Source of the DNA: Gemmatimonadota bacterium
GTDB lineage: Bacteria; Gemmatimonadota; Gemmatimonadetes; Longimicrobiales; Gaopeijiaceae
NCBI GenBank assembly: GCA_022825135.1
Contig: JAJDYN010000009.1
Coordinates: 1-58,388 of the forward strand
DNA: 58,388 nucleotides
Direction: 5' to 3'
In this document: piece after piece, positions 37,233 through 47,648 of the stretch
How positions within the stretch are numbered: position 1 is the stretch's first letter
How the letters are laid out: the number at the start of each line of letters is the position of its first letter
Position numbers and translations under genes: made by a program
Notes under the pieces: model-generated
The model's database searches: none
What the model saw: the letters and a program-made list of their open reading frames with translations, nothing else
Told to the model about the DNA's origin: nothing

Positions 37233-38303
37233 GAATCGACGCAATCGAGGTCCGGGAGATCCGGCTCCCGCTGCGGGAGCGGTTCGAGATCTCGAGCGGA
37301 TATTCCGAAGAGCGGCGCATCCTGCTGGTCAGGTTGCACGCCGACGGGGAGACCGGGTGGGCCGAGTGCGTGGCGGGCGAGGATCCCGGCTACTCGTACG
37401 AGACGACGGACACGGCGTGGCACATCCTCGCGCAGTTTCTCATACCCGCGCTCCTGGGCGCGGAGGTGGAGGAGCCCGCGGACGTGGAGCGGCTGCTCGC
37501 GCACGTTCGCGGCCATCCCATGGCCAAGGCGTGTCTCGAGATGGCGTCCTGGGACCTGAACGCCAGGCGTCGGGGCCTCTCGCTCGCAGAAGCCCTGGGG
37601 GGCTCCGGCGAACCCGTGCCCGTGGGGGTGAGCGTCGGGCTGCAGAAGAACGATGACCTCCTGATCGAGAAAGTCGGCGGATTCCTCTCGGCGGGCTATC
37701 GCAAGATCAAGCTCAAGATCAAGCCCGGGAGGGACGTGGAGATGGTGCGCGCGGTGCGCGAGGCGTTCCCCGAAGCGCCGCTCATGGTGGATGCCAACTC
37801 TGCGTATACGCTGGCGGACCGGGATCGCCTCGCCGAAATGGACGATCTCGATCTTCTCATGATCGAACAGCCGCTCGCCCACGACGACCTGCACCTGCAC
37901 GCGCGCCTCCAGGAGGCGCTGGAGACCCCGGTGTGCCTCGACGAGTCCATCCGCTCGGCCGCCGACGCCGAGCTGGCGCTGGCGCTGGGAAGCTGCCGCA
38001 TCATCAACATCAAGCCGGGCCGGGTGGGCGGCTTCGGCTCGTCGCGCCGCATTCACGACCTGTGCCGCTCGCGGGGCGTCCCGGTCTGGTGCGGCGGGAT
38101 GCTCGAGTCGGGGATCGGAAGAGCCTTCAACATCGCGCTCGCCACGCTGCCCGGCTTCACCATTCCAGGCGACATTTCGGCCAGCCGGCGCTATTGGGAG
38201 CGCGACATCGTCGACCCCGAGTTCGAGGTGTTCGAGGGGATGATGACGCCCCCCGCCGGACCCGGAATCGGAGTGACCCCGGACCAGCGGCGCATCGATC
38301 GGC

Positions 38304-40109
<1,806 letters not shown>

Positions 40110-40215
40110 GCGCAAAAGCTCGCGGCCCGGAGCGGGCGCTGGAATGGCAGAATGAGCCCCGCCGGCGATTCGGGCGGCCGGGGCGCGCCCAGCGCCGTCC
40201 GCGGCCCGGCGAGGG

Positions 40216-40770
40216 CTACTCGGCCGGTCTTACGTCGATGGTGATCTGCACCGCCAGGTGACCCAGATCCGCCCGCGTGCGGACGGCTTCGCGAATCCGC
40301 GGCTCCAGCTTTCCGTAGGCCGCCATCACTCCGTTGCGCAGGTGGGTTCGCAGCAGGGTGAGCGCGTTCGCGTCCGGTCTGGTCGTCCGCGTCTGCTTGC
40401 GGGCTTCCACGAGATCGTCGGGCACGATCTCGAAGGGCACGATGCCGATGTCGTCGTAGCGCTCCGAGTCCAGATACTGGATGGAGACCGAAACGTCCCC
40501 TCGCGCATGGCAGTGGCTGATGTCGCCGATCGCGCGGAATCGCGACGCCAGCCGCTTGATGTCCGCGCTCTGAGCCGCCGACATGTAGCCGCGGTTGGTC
40601 AGACGGAAGATCCGCCGCAGCCGCTCGGTCGGGGTGGCGTCGGCTTCAGGGGTCTCGCTGTCGAGTTCGCGTCCGGTGGCCGCGCGCGCGTAGTGCTCCA
40701 AGTTCAGATCGCGGTTCCTCTGCCGATCGATATTGTCCAGGATGCGGTCCGGATTGGTTCTGAAGCTCAT
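40216..40770 (-). CDS. hypothetical protein
   Basis: A 184-aa soluble protein I do not recognise. It is charged, with ERLRRIFRLTNRGYMSAAQSADIKRLASRFRAI and ISHCHARGDVSVSIQYLDSERYDDIGIVPFEIVP; no signal, membrane segment or catalytic motif. ATG at 40770 has GGGAG four bases upstream, supporting it as a real gene. Codons look normal for the region. It stands alone, divergent from the Yip1 gene. Confidence 0.65.
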   Translation of the reverse strand: MSFRTNPDRILDNIDRQRNRDLNLEHYARAATGRELDSETPEADATPTERLRRIFRLTNRGYMSAAQSADIKRLASRFRAIGDISHCHARGDVSVSIQYLDSERYDDIGIVPFEIVPDDLVEARKQTRTTRPDANALTLLRTHLRNGVMAAYGKLEPRIREAVRTRADLGHLAVQITIDVRPAE

Positions 40771-40894
40771 GCTTCTCCCTCATGGGTTTTTCTGGTTGGG
40801 CACCTGACGATAACGGGCACTGCGGCTACAGGCTATAATGGTTCGGGCCGGCAGACGCGTCACACGCCCATCCACCACACCGCCGGAGGATGCC

Positions 40895-41578
40895 ATGTCC
40901 GATTCATCGTCCCCGTCCATCCCCTCGCTGCCCGGAAGAATCGTCGCGGTATTCGTCTCCCCGGGCAGGCTGTTCGAGCAACTGCGCGACAAGCCCGTGT
41001 GGGGCGCAGCCATGGTCCTCCTGGTGATCCTGAACGTCGTCATGATGTTCCTCCTCCCCGCGGAGCTCTTCGAGCAGCAGATCCGGCAGAGCGTTGGGGA
41101 TGCCGGAATGGGGGAGGACGAGATCGCCGTGGCGGTCACCGTCGGCCGATACGCCGGTATTGCGATGGCCGGTGTCATGGGCGCCGTGGGCAGCTTTGTC
41201 GTCGGTACGGTCCTGTTCTTCGTCTTCGCCACGATGCTCGGCGACAAGGGGCGCTTCCGCCAGTATCTTTCCGTCGTCGTACACGCGCTGGTGGTCTCGT
41301 CGGTCGGCGCCCTGGCCCAGGTTCCCCTGAAGCGGAGTGCGGGCGACATGGAGCTCGTCCTCAGCCTGGGGACCTTCGCTCCATTCCTGGACGAGGGGTT
41401 CCTCCTGAGCTTCCTCAGCGCCATCGGACTCTTCGGCATCTGGTGTGCGATGCTGATGGCGATCGGGATCACCCGCATCCAGCCCACTCGCAGCTGGGGC
41501 GGCGCGTTCTCGATCGTGATGGTGCTGTACTGCCTCTTCGCGCTGGGGGCAGCGGGCATTACATCGATGGTGTCATGA
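40895..41578 (+). CDS. Yip1-family membrane protein
   Basis: A 227-aa protein with a short Ser/Pro N-terminus, then PGRIVAVFVSPGRLFEQLRDKPVWG, the standard start of bacterial Yip1 domains, and five hydrophobic helices. Family function in bacteria is unknown. GGAGG seven bases before the ATG at 40895 made it preferable to an upstream GTG/ATG frame. It may be transcribed with the TRAP genes, 94 bases downstream. Confidence 0.8.
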   Translation: MSDSSSPSIPSLPGRIVAVFVSPGRLFEQLRDKPVWGAAMVLLVILNVVMMFLLPAELFEQQIRQSVGDAGMGEDEIAVAVTVGRYAGIAMAGVMGAVGSFVVGTVLFFVFATMLGDKGRFRQYLSVVVHALVVSSVGALAQVPLKRSAGDMELVLSLGTFAPFLDEGFLLSFLSAIGLFGIWCAMLMAIGITRIQPTRSWGGAFSIVMVLYCLFALGAAGITSMVS

Positions 41579-41672
41579 CGGACCAGCGCGCCCCGCGCCC
41601 TGCTACTGGCGTCGCTGGCCCGGGAGCCCATCTTATATCGGCTTCACCGCGTTCACCCGCAGACCCGTCGCA

Positions 41673-43553
41673 ATGATCCGACGCATCGTCCTCGCCATCG
41701 CCGTCATTGCGGCCTGCTACCACCTCTATGTGGCGGGGGTGGCGCCGTTCACCGCGCTGATCCAGCGTCCGGTCCACCTCGCGCTCATGGCGTCGCTCGG
41801 CTTCCTGGGCCTGGGGGTCCGGGGAGCGCGCGGGCTGTACCGGAAGCCCGGCACGGTGGAGGATCCAGAGCGCGGCTTCGCGCTGCGGCACGTGGTTTCC
41901 CTGCTGCTGCTGGTGGGCACGGTCCTGAGCTGCGCCTACCTGGTGTCGGAGAACGAGGCGCTGGTGAGCCGGTCGGCCAATCCCACCACCCTCGACCTGA
42001 TCGCGGCCGGGATCACGCTGGTGGCGGTGCTCGAGCTGGCGCGCAGGGCCACGGGGTGGGGCATCGTGGCGGTGGCGATCCTGTCCATCACCTACGCGCT
42101 CGCCGGCCCCTGGCTGCCCGGCATTCTGGCGCACCGCGGGTACGGCCCGCAGCGGCTGCTCGAGCAGCTCTATCTCTCCACCGAGGGCATCTGGGGCATT
42201 CCGCTGGGGGTGTCGGCGGACTTCGTCTACCTGTTCGTGTTCTTCGGGGCGGTGCTGGACATGGCGGGGGGCGGGGCGCTCCTGATCGCGCTCGCCGACC
42301 GGGTCGCGGGGCGCACAAGGGGAGGGCCGGCAAAGACGGCGGCGGTCGCCAGCGCGTTCATGGGCTCGCTGTCGGGCAGTGCGGTGGCCAACGTGGTGAC
42401 CACCGGCACCTTCACCATCCCGCTCATGCGGCGGGCGGGATTCAAGCCCTTCTTTGCGGGCGCCATCGAGGCGGCGGCGAGCACCGGCGGCCAGCTCATG
42501 CCCCCGGTGATGGGGGCGGGCGCGTTCATCCTCGCGACCTGGACGAACATCCCGTACCGCACGGTCGCGCTGGCGGCGGCTATCCCGGCCATTCTGTACT
42601 ACCTGGCCCTGTTCGCCGCCATCCACTTCCGGGCGGAGCAGCAGGGCCTCGACCCCGTGATCGACAAGGACCGGCCTTCGGTCGTCAGCAAGCTGCACCT
42701 CCTCATCCCACTCCTGATCATCGTCACGCTGCTGGCGCAGGGCCGCTCACCGATGCGGGCCGCGTTCTGGGGCGTAAGCACGGCGCTCCTGCTCTCGCTG
42801 GCGGTGCCGTCCACCCGGATGAGGCGCAGCGACTACCTGAAGGCGACGCTCGCCGGAGCTTCGGGGGCGGTTCAGGTGGCGGCGGCGTGCGCGGCGGCGG
42901 GGATCGTCGTGGGGGTGGCATCGCTGACCGGGATCGGGCTGCGCATGTCGGAGTTCATCGTCGTCATCTCGCAGGGCCAGCTCTTCCCCGCCCTGCTGCT
43001 GACGGCAGCCGGATCGATCATCCTGGGCATGGGGCTGCCGACGACCGCCGCCTACGTGGTGCTGGCCGCGCTCGGAGCCCCGGCGCTGGTGGAACTGGGC
43101 GTGCCCCTGCTGGCCGCCCATCTTTTCATCTTCTACTTCGGCTGCATCTCCAACGTGACCCCACCGGTGTCGCTGGCGGCGTACGCGGCGGCCGGGGTGG
43201 CATCGTCCCCACCCATGCGAACGGCGCTCACGGCGATGTTGCTGGCGATGGCCGGTTTCCTGGTGCCTTTCCTGTTCGTGTACGCGCCGCCCCTCCTGCT
43301 GGAGGGATCTCTCGCGGCGATCCTGCTTGCTTCGGGGACGGGCGCCCTCGGCATCAGCGCCATGGCCGGAGCGGCGATCGGCTACATCCGAAGGCCGCTG
43401 GCGGTGTGGGAGCGAGCCGCGGTGGTGGTCGCCGGCGCGGCGCTCTTCGGGCCCTCGCAGATGCTAGACGCCGTGGGCGCGGTGCTGGGAATCGGGCTCT
43501 GGCTCTGGCTGGGACGCAAGCTGCAAGACCCCACGACCACCCCTTCCGGCTGA
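41673..43553 (+). CDS. TRAP transporter fused permease (TAXI type)
   Basis: A 626-aa fusion of the small 4TM and large 12TM TRAP permease subunits. Large-subunit landmarks: GIWGIPLGVSADFVYLFVFFGAVLD, the AAVASAFMGSLSGSAVANVVTTGTFTIPLM motif, ASTGGQLMPPVMGAGAF, and GMGLPTTAAYVVLA with IFYFGCISNVTPPVSLAA. It would import an organic acid or similar solute with Na+ or H+. The TAXI-type solute-binding gene follows at once. Confidence 0.95.
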   Translation: MIRRIVLAIAVIAACYHLYVAGVAPFTALIQRPVHLALMASLGFLGLGVRGARGLYRKPGTVEDPERGFALRHVVSLLLLVGTVLSCAYLVSENEALVSRSANPTTLDLIAAGITLVAVLELARRATGWGIVAVAILSITYALAGPWLPGILAHRGYGPQRLLEQLYLSTEGIWGIPLGVSADFVYLFVFFGAVLDMAGGGALLIALADRVAGRTRGGPAKTAAVASAFMGSLSGSAVANVVTTGTFTIPLMRRAGFKPFFAGAIEAAASTGGQLMPPVMGAGAFILATWTNIPYRTVALAAAIPAILYYLALFAAIHFRAEQQGLDPVIDKDRPSVVSKLHLLIPLLIIVTLLAQGRSPMRAAFWGVSTALLLSLAVPSTRMRRSDYLKATLAGASGAVQVAAACAAAGIVVGVASLTGIGLRMSEFIVVISQGQLFPALLLTAAGSIILGMGLPTTAAYVVLAALGAPALVELGVPLLAAHLFIFYFGCISNVTPPVSLAAYAAAGVASSPPMRTALTAMLLAMAGFLVPFLFVYAPPLLLEGSLAAILLASGTGALGISAMAGAAIGYIRRPLAVWERAAVVVAGAALFGPSQMLDAVGAVLGIGLWLWLGRKLQDPTTTPSG

Positions 43554-43639
43554 GGCAATCGCCCGTCGCACGGAAGGCTGATACTTTGTCGCGAGTTTGT
43601 GCACTTGCGGCGGGCCACCCCAGCTTCGCAGGAGACCCA

Positions 43640-44584
43640 GTGACCAGAAGAAACCTCATCGCGTGTGCCCTGACCGCGGCCCTGGCGGCCGCTGGATGTG
43701 GCGACGGATCCGGCGGAAGCAGGCAGTTCCGGAGTCTGGGCACCGCGGGCACCGGCGGCATCTATTATCCGCTGGGAGGCACCATCGCCAGCCGCCTGTC
43801 GGTGCTCGACAGCACCAGCCAGTACACCGCGGAAGTGACGGGTGGCTCGGTCGAGAACATCGCCCGCCTGAACGCCCGCCAGATGGACCTCGGCATCGCC
43901 CTCTCGGTCACCATGTACGAGGCCTACCGCGGCATCGGAGACTACGACGAGCCGATCCCGGGCCTGCGCGTGGTTGCGCCGCTCTACCCCAACATCACCC
44001 ACGTGATGGTGCCGGAGGGATCCACGGTCACCGACGTTTCGCAGCTGCGCGGAGGACGGGTGAGCGTGGGGTCCGCGGGAAGCGGCACCGAACAGTCGTC
44101 GCGCCAGCTGCTGCTCGCCCACGGCATCACCTACGACGACATCAACGTGCAGTACCTCACCTTCACCGAGTCGGCAAACGCGCTGCGGGACGGCGCCATC
44201 GACGGTTCGATCATTTCCGTGGGATACCCGGCCGCGGCGGTCCTGGAGGCGACCACCACGGGCGGGGCGCGCCTGCTCGCCCTCTCCGACGAGGCCATCG
44301 AGACGATGACCTCCACCTATCCGTACTACGCCCGCGGAGAGCTTCCCGGCGGGATCTATCCGGGCGCGGACCAGCCTCTCCAGACCATCGCGATGATGAA
44401 CTGGATCATCTCCATGGATCATCTGGAGGCGCCGGTGGTGAACCACGTGCTCGGGATTCTGGAGAACGAGAAGGAGATCCTGGTCCGTGTGAGCCGCATG
44501 GTCGAGCAGGTTGACTTCGCTTTTCTGGATGACGCTCCCGTTCCGTTGCACGCGGCGACCGAGGCGTGGCTGACCGATCGGTAG
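43640..44584 (+). CDS. TAXI-family TRAP solute-binding protein
   Basis: A 314-aa periplasmic binding lipoprotein (lipobox ALAAAGC, Cys20). TAXI motifs: SLGTAGTGGIYYPLGGTIA, TGGSVENIARLNARQMDLGIAL, and GSAGSGTEQSSRQLL. It delivers solute to the fused permease; TAXI proteins bind glutamate-type or other small carboxylates. GTG at 43640 has GGAG five bases upstream. Its 3' end overlaps the amidohydrolase by 19 bases. Confidence 0.93.
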   Translation: MTRRNLIACALTAALAAAGCGDGSGGSRQFRSLGTAGTGGIYYPLGGTIASRLSVLDSTSQYTAEVTGGSVENIARLNARQMDLGIALSVTMYEAYRGIGDYDEPIPGLRVVAPLYPNITHVMVPEGSTVTDVSQLRGGRVSVGSAGSGTEQSSRQLLLAHGITYDDINVQYLTFTESANALRDGAIDGSIISVGYPAAAVLEATTTGGARLLALSDEAIETMTSTYPYYARGELPGGIYPGADQPLQTIAMMNWIISMDHLEAPVVNHVLGILENEKEILVRVSRMVEQVDFAFLDDAPVPLHAATEAWLTDR

Positions 44585-46254
44585 GAGCCGCGCGCCTCGC
44601 GGTCGGGGCGCTCACGCTGGCGACCCTGTTCCCGGCGGCGTGCGGCCGGCCTGCCGAGCCGGCGGCGGATCTGATCCTCACCGGCGGTGATGTCCTGACG
44701 CTGGGATCCCCCGGGGTGGTCGAGGCGCTCGCGGTCCGGGGCGACCGGGTGGTGGCCGCCGGGACCTCGCAGGAGGTTGGCCGGCTGGCCGGACCCGGGA
44801 CGCGGGTGGTGGAGCTGGCGGGGCGCACGGTCCTGCCAGGGCTGGCCGACAACCACTACCACGGGATCGGCGGCGGCCCCGGCGTCGACCTGTCCGGGGC
44901 GCGGTCGCTCCAGGACATCATCGACAGGATCGCGGCCGCCGCGCGGGAGACGCCGCCCGGCGAGGTGATCGTCACAAACTCGGACTGGCACGAAGGCCAG
45001 CTGACCGAGCAGCGGCTCCCGTACCGCGACGATCTCGACCTGGCCGCGCCCGAGCACCCGGTCGTGGTGGTGCGCGGCGGCCACCAGTACGTGCTGAACA
45101 GCGCCGCGCTGGCGCACTGGCGGATCGACGAGTCGACGCCGGAGATCCCGGGTGGCCGCATCGGCCGCGACCCGGACGGCCGCCTGAACGGGGAGCTGGT
45201 GGATCGCGCCAAGGACCTGGTCACGGTGCCGCCCAGACCCATTCCCGACCCCGCCACCCTCCTCGACGACCTGGCCGCCGAACACGCCCGGCTGAACGCG
45301 CGCGGCCTGACCAGCATCCGCTACCCCGGCGGGTCGGCCGGCCAGTACCGCGCCATCGAACGCCTGAAGGAGCAGGGCCGGTTGAGCCTGCGCGTCGACT
45401 ACCTGCTGCGTGGGCCGCGCGCGGGCGGCGTGGAGGCGCTCGCCGAAGCCCTCGCGGCCTGGCCTGCCATGGGCGACGGCGACGAATGGCTCCGCGTGGG
45501 CGGGGTCAAGCTGGGGGTGGACGGGGGCTTCGAGGGCGGCCTGATGCGCGACCCGTACGAGGAGCCGTGGGGCGAGGGCGGCACCTTCCACGGTCTGCAG
45601 ACCGTGCCCACCGACGACTTCATCGCCACCGTCCGCGAGCTTCACCGCCACGGCTGGCGGGTCGCCACCCACGCGGTGGGAGACGCCGCCATCGACCTGG
45701 TCCTGGCCGGCTACGAGGCCGCCAACACCGACGCGACCATCGCCGGCCGGCGCTGGGTCATCGAGCACGGCTTCATCCCGCGCGACGACCAGTTCCCCCG
45801 CATGCGCGACCTCGGCCTCGCCGTCACCGCCCAGCACCACCTGTACGTCGCCGCCCCGAGCCTGGTGGAATACTGGGGCGCCGACCGCGCCGCCTGGACC
45901 ACCCCCGTGCGCGCCTACCTCGACGCCGGCATCCCGGTCTCCCTGGGCAGCGACTCGCCCGTCGTCCCGTGGGATCCCTGGTCCGTGCTCCACCACTTCA
46001 CCACGCGGGGGACCATCAGCGCCGGCGTCCACGGCGCCTCGCAGCGCATCACCCGCGAGGAGGCCCTGCACGCCATGACCCAGGGGTACGCCCACCTTAC
46101 CTTCGAGGAGGCCGACAAGGGCACACTGGAGGTCGGCCGGCTCGCCGACCTGATCGTGACCGCGGAGCACTACCTCGACTGCGCCGACCCCTGCCTGGAG
46201 ACCATGCAGGTCGACATGACGGTCGTGGGGGGAAGGGTGGTGTACGAGCGGTAG
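44566..46254 (+). CDS. secreted YtcJ-type amidohydrolase
   Basis: A 562-aa metal-dependent hydrolase of the YtcJ group with a lipoprotein-like signal (LFPAACG, Cys26). Ligands: LADNHYHGIGG, GGVKLGVDGG, ATHAVGDAAID, VIEHGFI, and SLGSDSPVVPWDP. Start is GTG at 44566 within the end of the binding-protein gene. Being in the TRAP-TAXI unit, it probably makes or uses the imported solute. Paralogous to the enzyme at 31815-33539 but clearly divergent. Confidence 0.9.
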   Translation: MADRSVGAARLAVGALTLATLFPAACGRPAEPAADLILTGGDVLTLGSPGVVEALAVRGDRVVAAGTSQEVGRLAGPGTRVVELAGRTVLPGLADNHYHGIGGGPGVDLSGARSLQDIIDRIAAAARETPPGEVIVTNSDWHEGQLTEQRLPYRDDLDLAAPEHPVVVVRGGHQYVLNSAALAHWRIDESTPEIPGGRIGRDPDGRLNGELVDRAKDLVTVPPRPIPDPATLLDDLAAEHARLNARGLTSIRYPGGSAGQYRAIERLKEQGRLSLRVDYLLRGPRAGGVEALAEALAAWPAMGDGDEWLRVGGVKLGVDGGFEGGLMRDPYEEPWGEGGTFHGLQTVPTDDFIATVRELHRHGWRVATHAVGDAAIDLVLAGYEAANTDATIAGRRWVIEHGFIPRDDQFPRMRDLGLAVTAQHHLYVAAPSLVEYWGADRAAWTTPVRAYLDAGIPVSLGSDSPVVPWDPWSVLHHFTTRGTISAGVHGASQRITREEALHAMTQGYAHLTFEEADKGTLEVGRLADLIVTAEHYLDCADPCLETMQVDMTVVGGRVVYER

Positions 46255-46259
46255 GGTCC

Positions 46260-47405
46260 TCAGACAATCTCGCCGGCGTGCAGCCGTCGGAGAAACCCGG
46301 GGTAGGACATGATGTCGATGTCATTAACCCGGCGGGTGTCGCTGGCAGCGCTGACGATGATCGCCTTGCGCGGCTTGAACTCCTCCACGAACGCCCTCAT
46401 CGGCCGCAGATCCCCTGGCCGGACCCGGCTCTTCACTTCCAAGGCCACCTCACCGCGCCCAAGCACGAAGTCTACTTCCAGCCCGGTCTTGGTGCGCCAG
46501 AACTGGATGGGGAAGTCCTTTTCCTGGTAACTGCGTGCCGCGATGATCTCCAGCAGGATGAAGTGTTCGAATGCGCGGTCGAACTCCGCTCCTCCCGGCG
46601 CGGTGAGTCTTCTTCCACACACATGTCCCGCCACCCCGAGATCGAAGAGGTAGAACCTCGGTGCCGCGGAGATGCTCTGGCGACCGGCGCGGCGATGAAA
46701 CGGGTAGATCAGGTAACCGACCAGGGTGTCCTGAAGAATCTCGAAATACGTCCGCACGGTCTTCGCGCTGACCCCGCAGTCGCTGGCGATGGCCGAGTAG
46801 TTCAGCAATTCGCCATGGCAGTAGCGCAGCGCCTCGAAGAAGCGAACGAACGCCGCCGTGTTGCGAGTCAGAGCCTCGTTGATGACCTCCTGGGTGAGGT
46901 AGTCGCGCACGTAGGCGGACAGCGAGCGATGCGCGTGGGGTTTGCCGTGAATGCCGGGCAGGAGGCCATCGTTCATCGCACGCAGAAGACCAAAGTCCGG
47001 CACCTCCGGCCACGTCAGCGGAAACATTTCGAACCGCCAGGCCCGCCCCCCAAGCAGGTTGACGCCAGCGCGCCTGATCTTCCGGGCGCTTGAGCCACAG
47101 AGCACGAACGACATGCGGCGGGATTCGATCAGCCGGTGCACTTCGTCCAGCAGGCCGGGCACTTTCTGGATTTCGTCGACGATCACCGGCCTCGCGAGAG
47201 CTTGCGGCGCGGACCGCAGCTCCTCGCCCAGACGCGACGGGCGAGCACTCAGGCGCAGCATGACATCAAAGTCCAGCAAATCGACGTAGACGCTGCTCCG
47301 GAATTGTTTACGGAGGTATGTGGACTTGCCCGTCTGGCGCGCACCCCAGAGAAACGCCGACTGCCCCGGCGGCAGGTCGATCTCAAGCGTTCGGCGATAA
47401 CTCAT
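46260..47405 (-). CDS. AAA ATPase with DUF4143 nuclease-like domain
   Basis: A 381-aa ATPase. Walker A WGARQTGKST (about 20-29), Walker B PVIVDEIQKVP, sensor VLCGSSARKIR, a winged-helix segment (YSAIASDCGVSAKTVRTYFEIL), and an intact PD-(D/E)XK-like end TGLEVDFVLGRGEVALEVKSR. Unlike the copy at 12561-13781, the final Lys is present. Convergent with the amidohydrolase (six-base gap). A perfect palindrome lies 12 bases upstream of the start. Role unknown. Confidence 0.85.
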   Translation of the reverse strand: MSYRRTLEIDLPPGQSAFLWGARQTGKSTYLRKQFRSSVYVDLLDFDVMLRLSARPSRLGEELRSAPQALARPVIVDEIQKVPGLLDEVHRLIESRRMSFVLCGSSARKIRRAGVNLLGGRAWRFEMFPLTWPEVPDFGLLRAMNDGLLPGIHGKPHAHRSLSAYVRDYLTQEVINEALTRNTAAFVRFFEALRYCHGELLNYSAIASDCGVSAKTVRTYFEILQDTLVGYLIYPFHRRAGRQSISAAPRFYLFDLGVAGHVCGRRLTAPGGAEFDRAFEHFILLEIIAARSYQEKDFPIQFWRTKTGLEVDFVLGRGEVALEVKSRVRPGDLRPMRAFVEEFKPRKAIIVSAASDTRRVNDIDIMSYPGFLRRLHAGEIV

Positions 47406-47417
47406 CAGAAGTGTATT

Positions 47418-47440
47418 CCTGTTTAGTCATACTAAACAGG
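47418..47440. promoter_or_regulatory. perfect 10-bp palindrome upstream of DUF4143 ATPase
   Basis: CCTGTTTAGT-CAT-ACTAAACAGG: two exact 10-bp arms with a three-base centre, 12 bases from the ATPase start codon, in AT-rich DNA. The rest of the 47406-47648 gap has no gene. It could be an autoregulatory operator, an attenuating hairpin over the start, or a target site of the encoded protein. Confidence 0.6.
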
Positions 47441-47648
47441 ATTGTACTACTGATAGGTTGGATCGGCAAGGGATGCGCCCCACGGTGAGTTCTTCGCCGA
47501 GAGCCTTCCAGCCCGGGCCGGCGGTGCTGGGTGAAGGCATCTTTACATCTGGTCGGCCGAAATGACAAATACGCTTTCCACCTGGAAGCCAACAGCGACC
47601 TCAGATGCTCAAGCAGTCTCCGCTCGGTCGCAACGACGCTCCCGCCCC

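Noticed and set aside
42056..43639. Upstream extension of the TAXI binding-protein frame to 842 aa
   Set aside because: That part is the TRAP permease gene in another frame; GTG at 43640 with GGAG and a lipobox is the true start.
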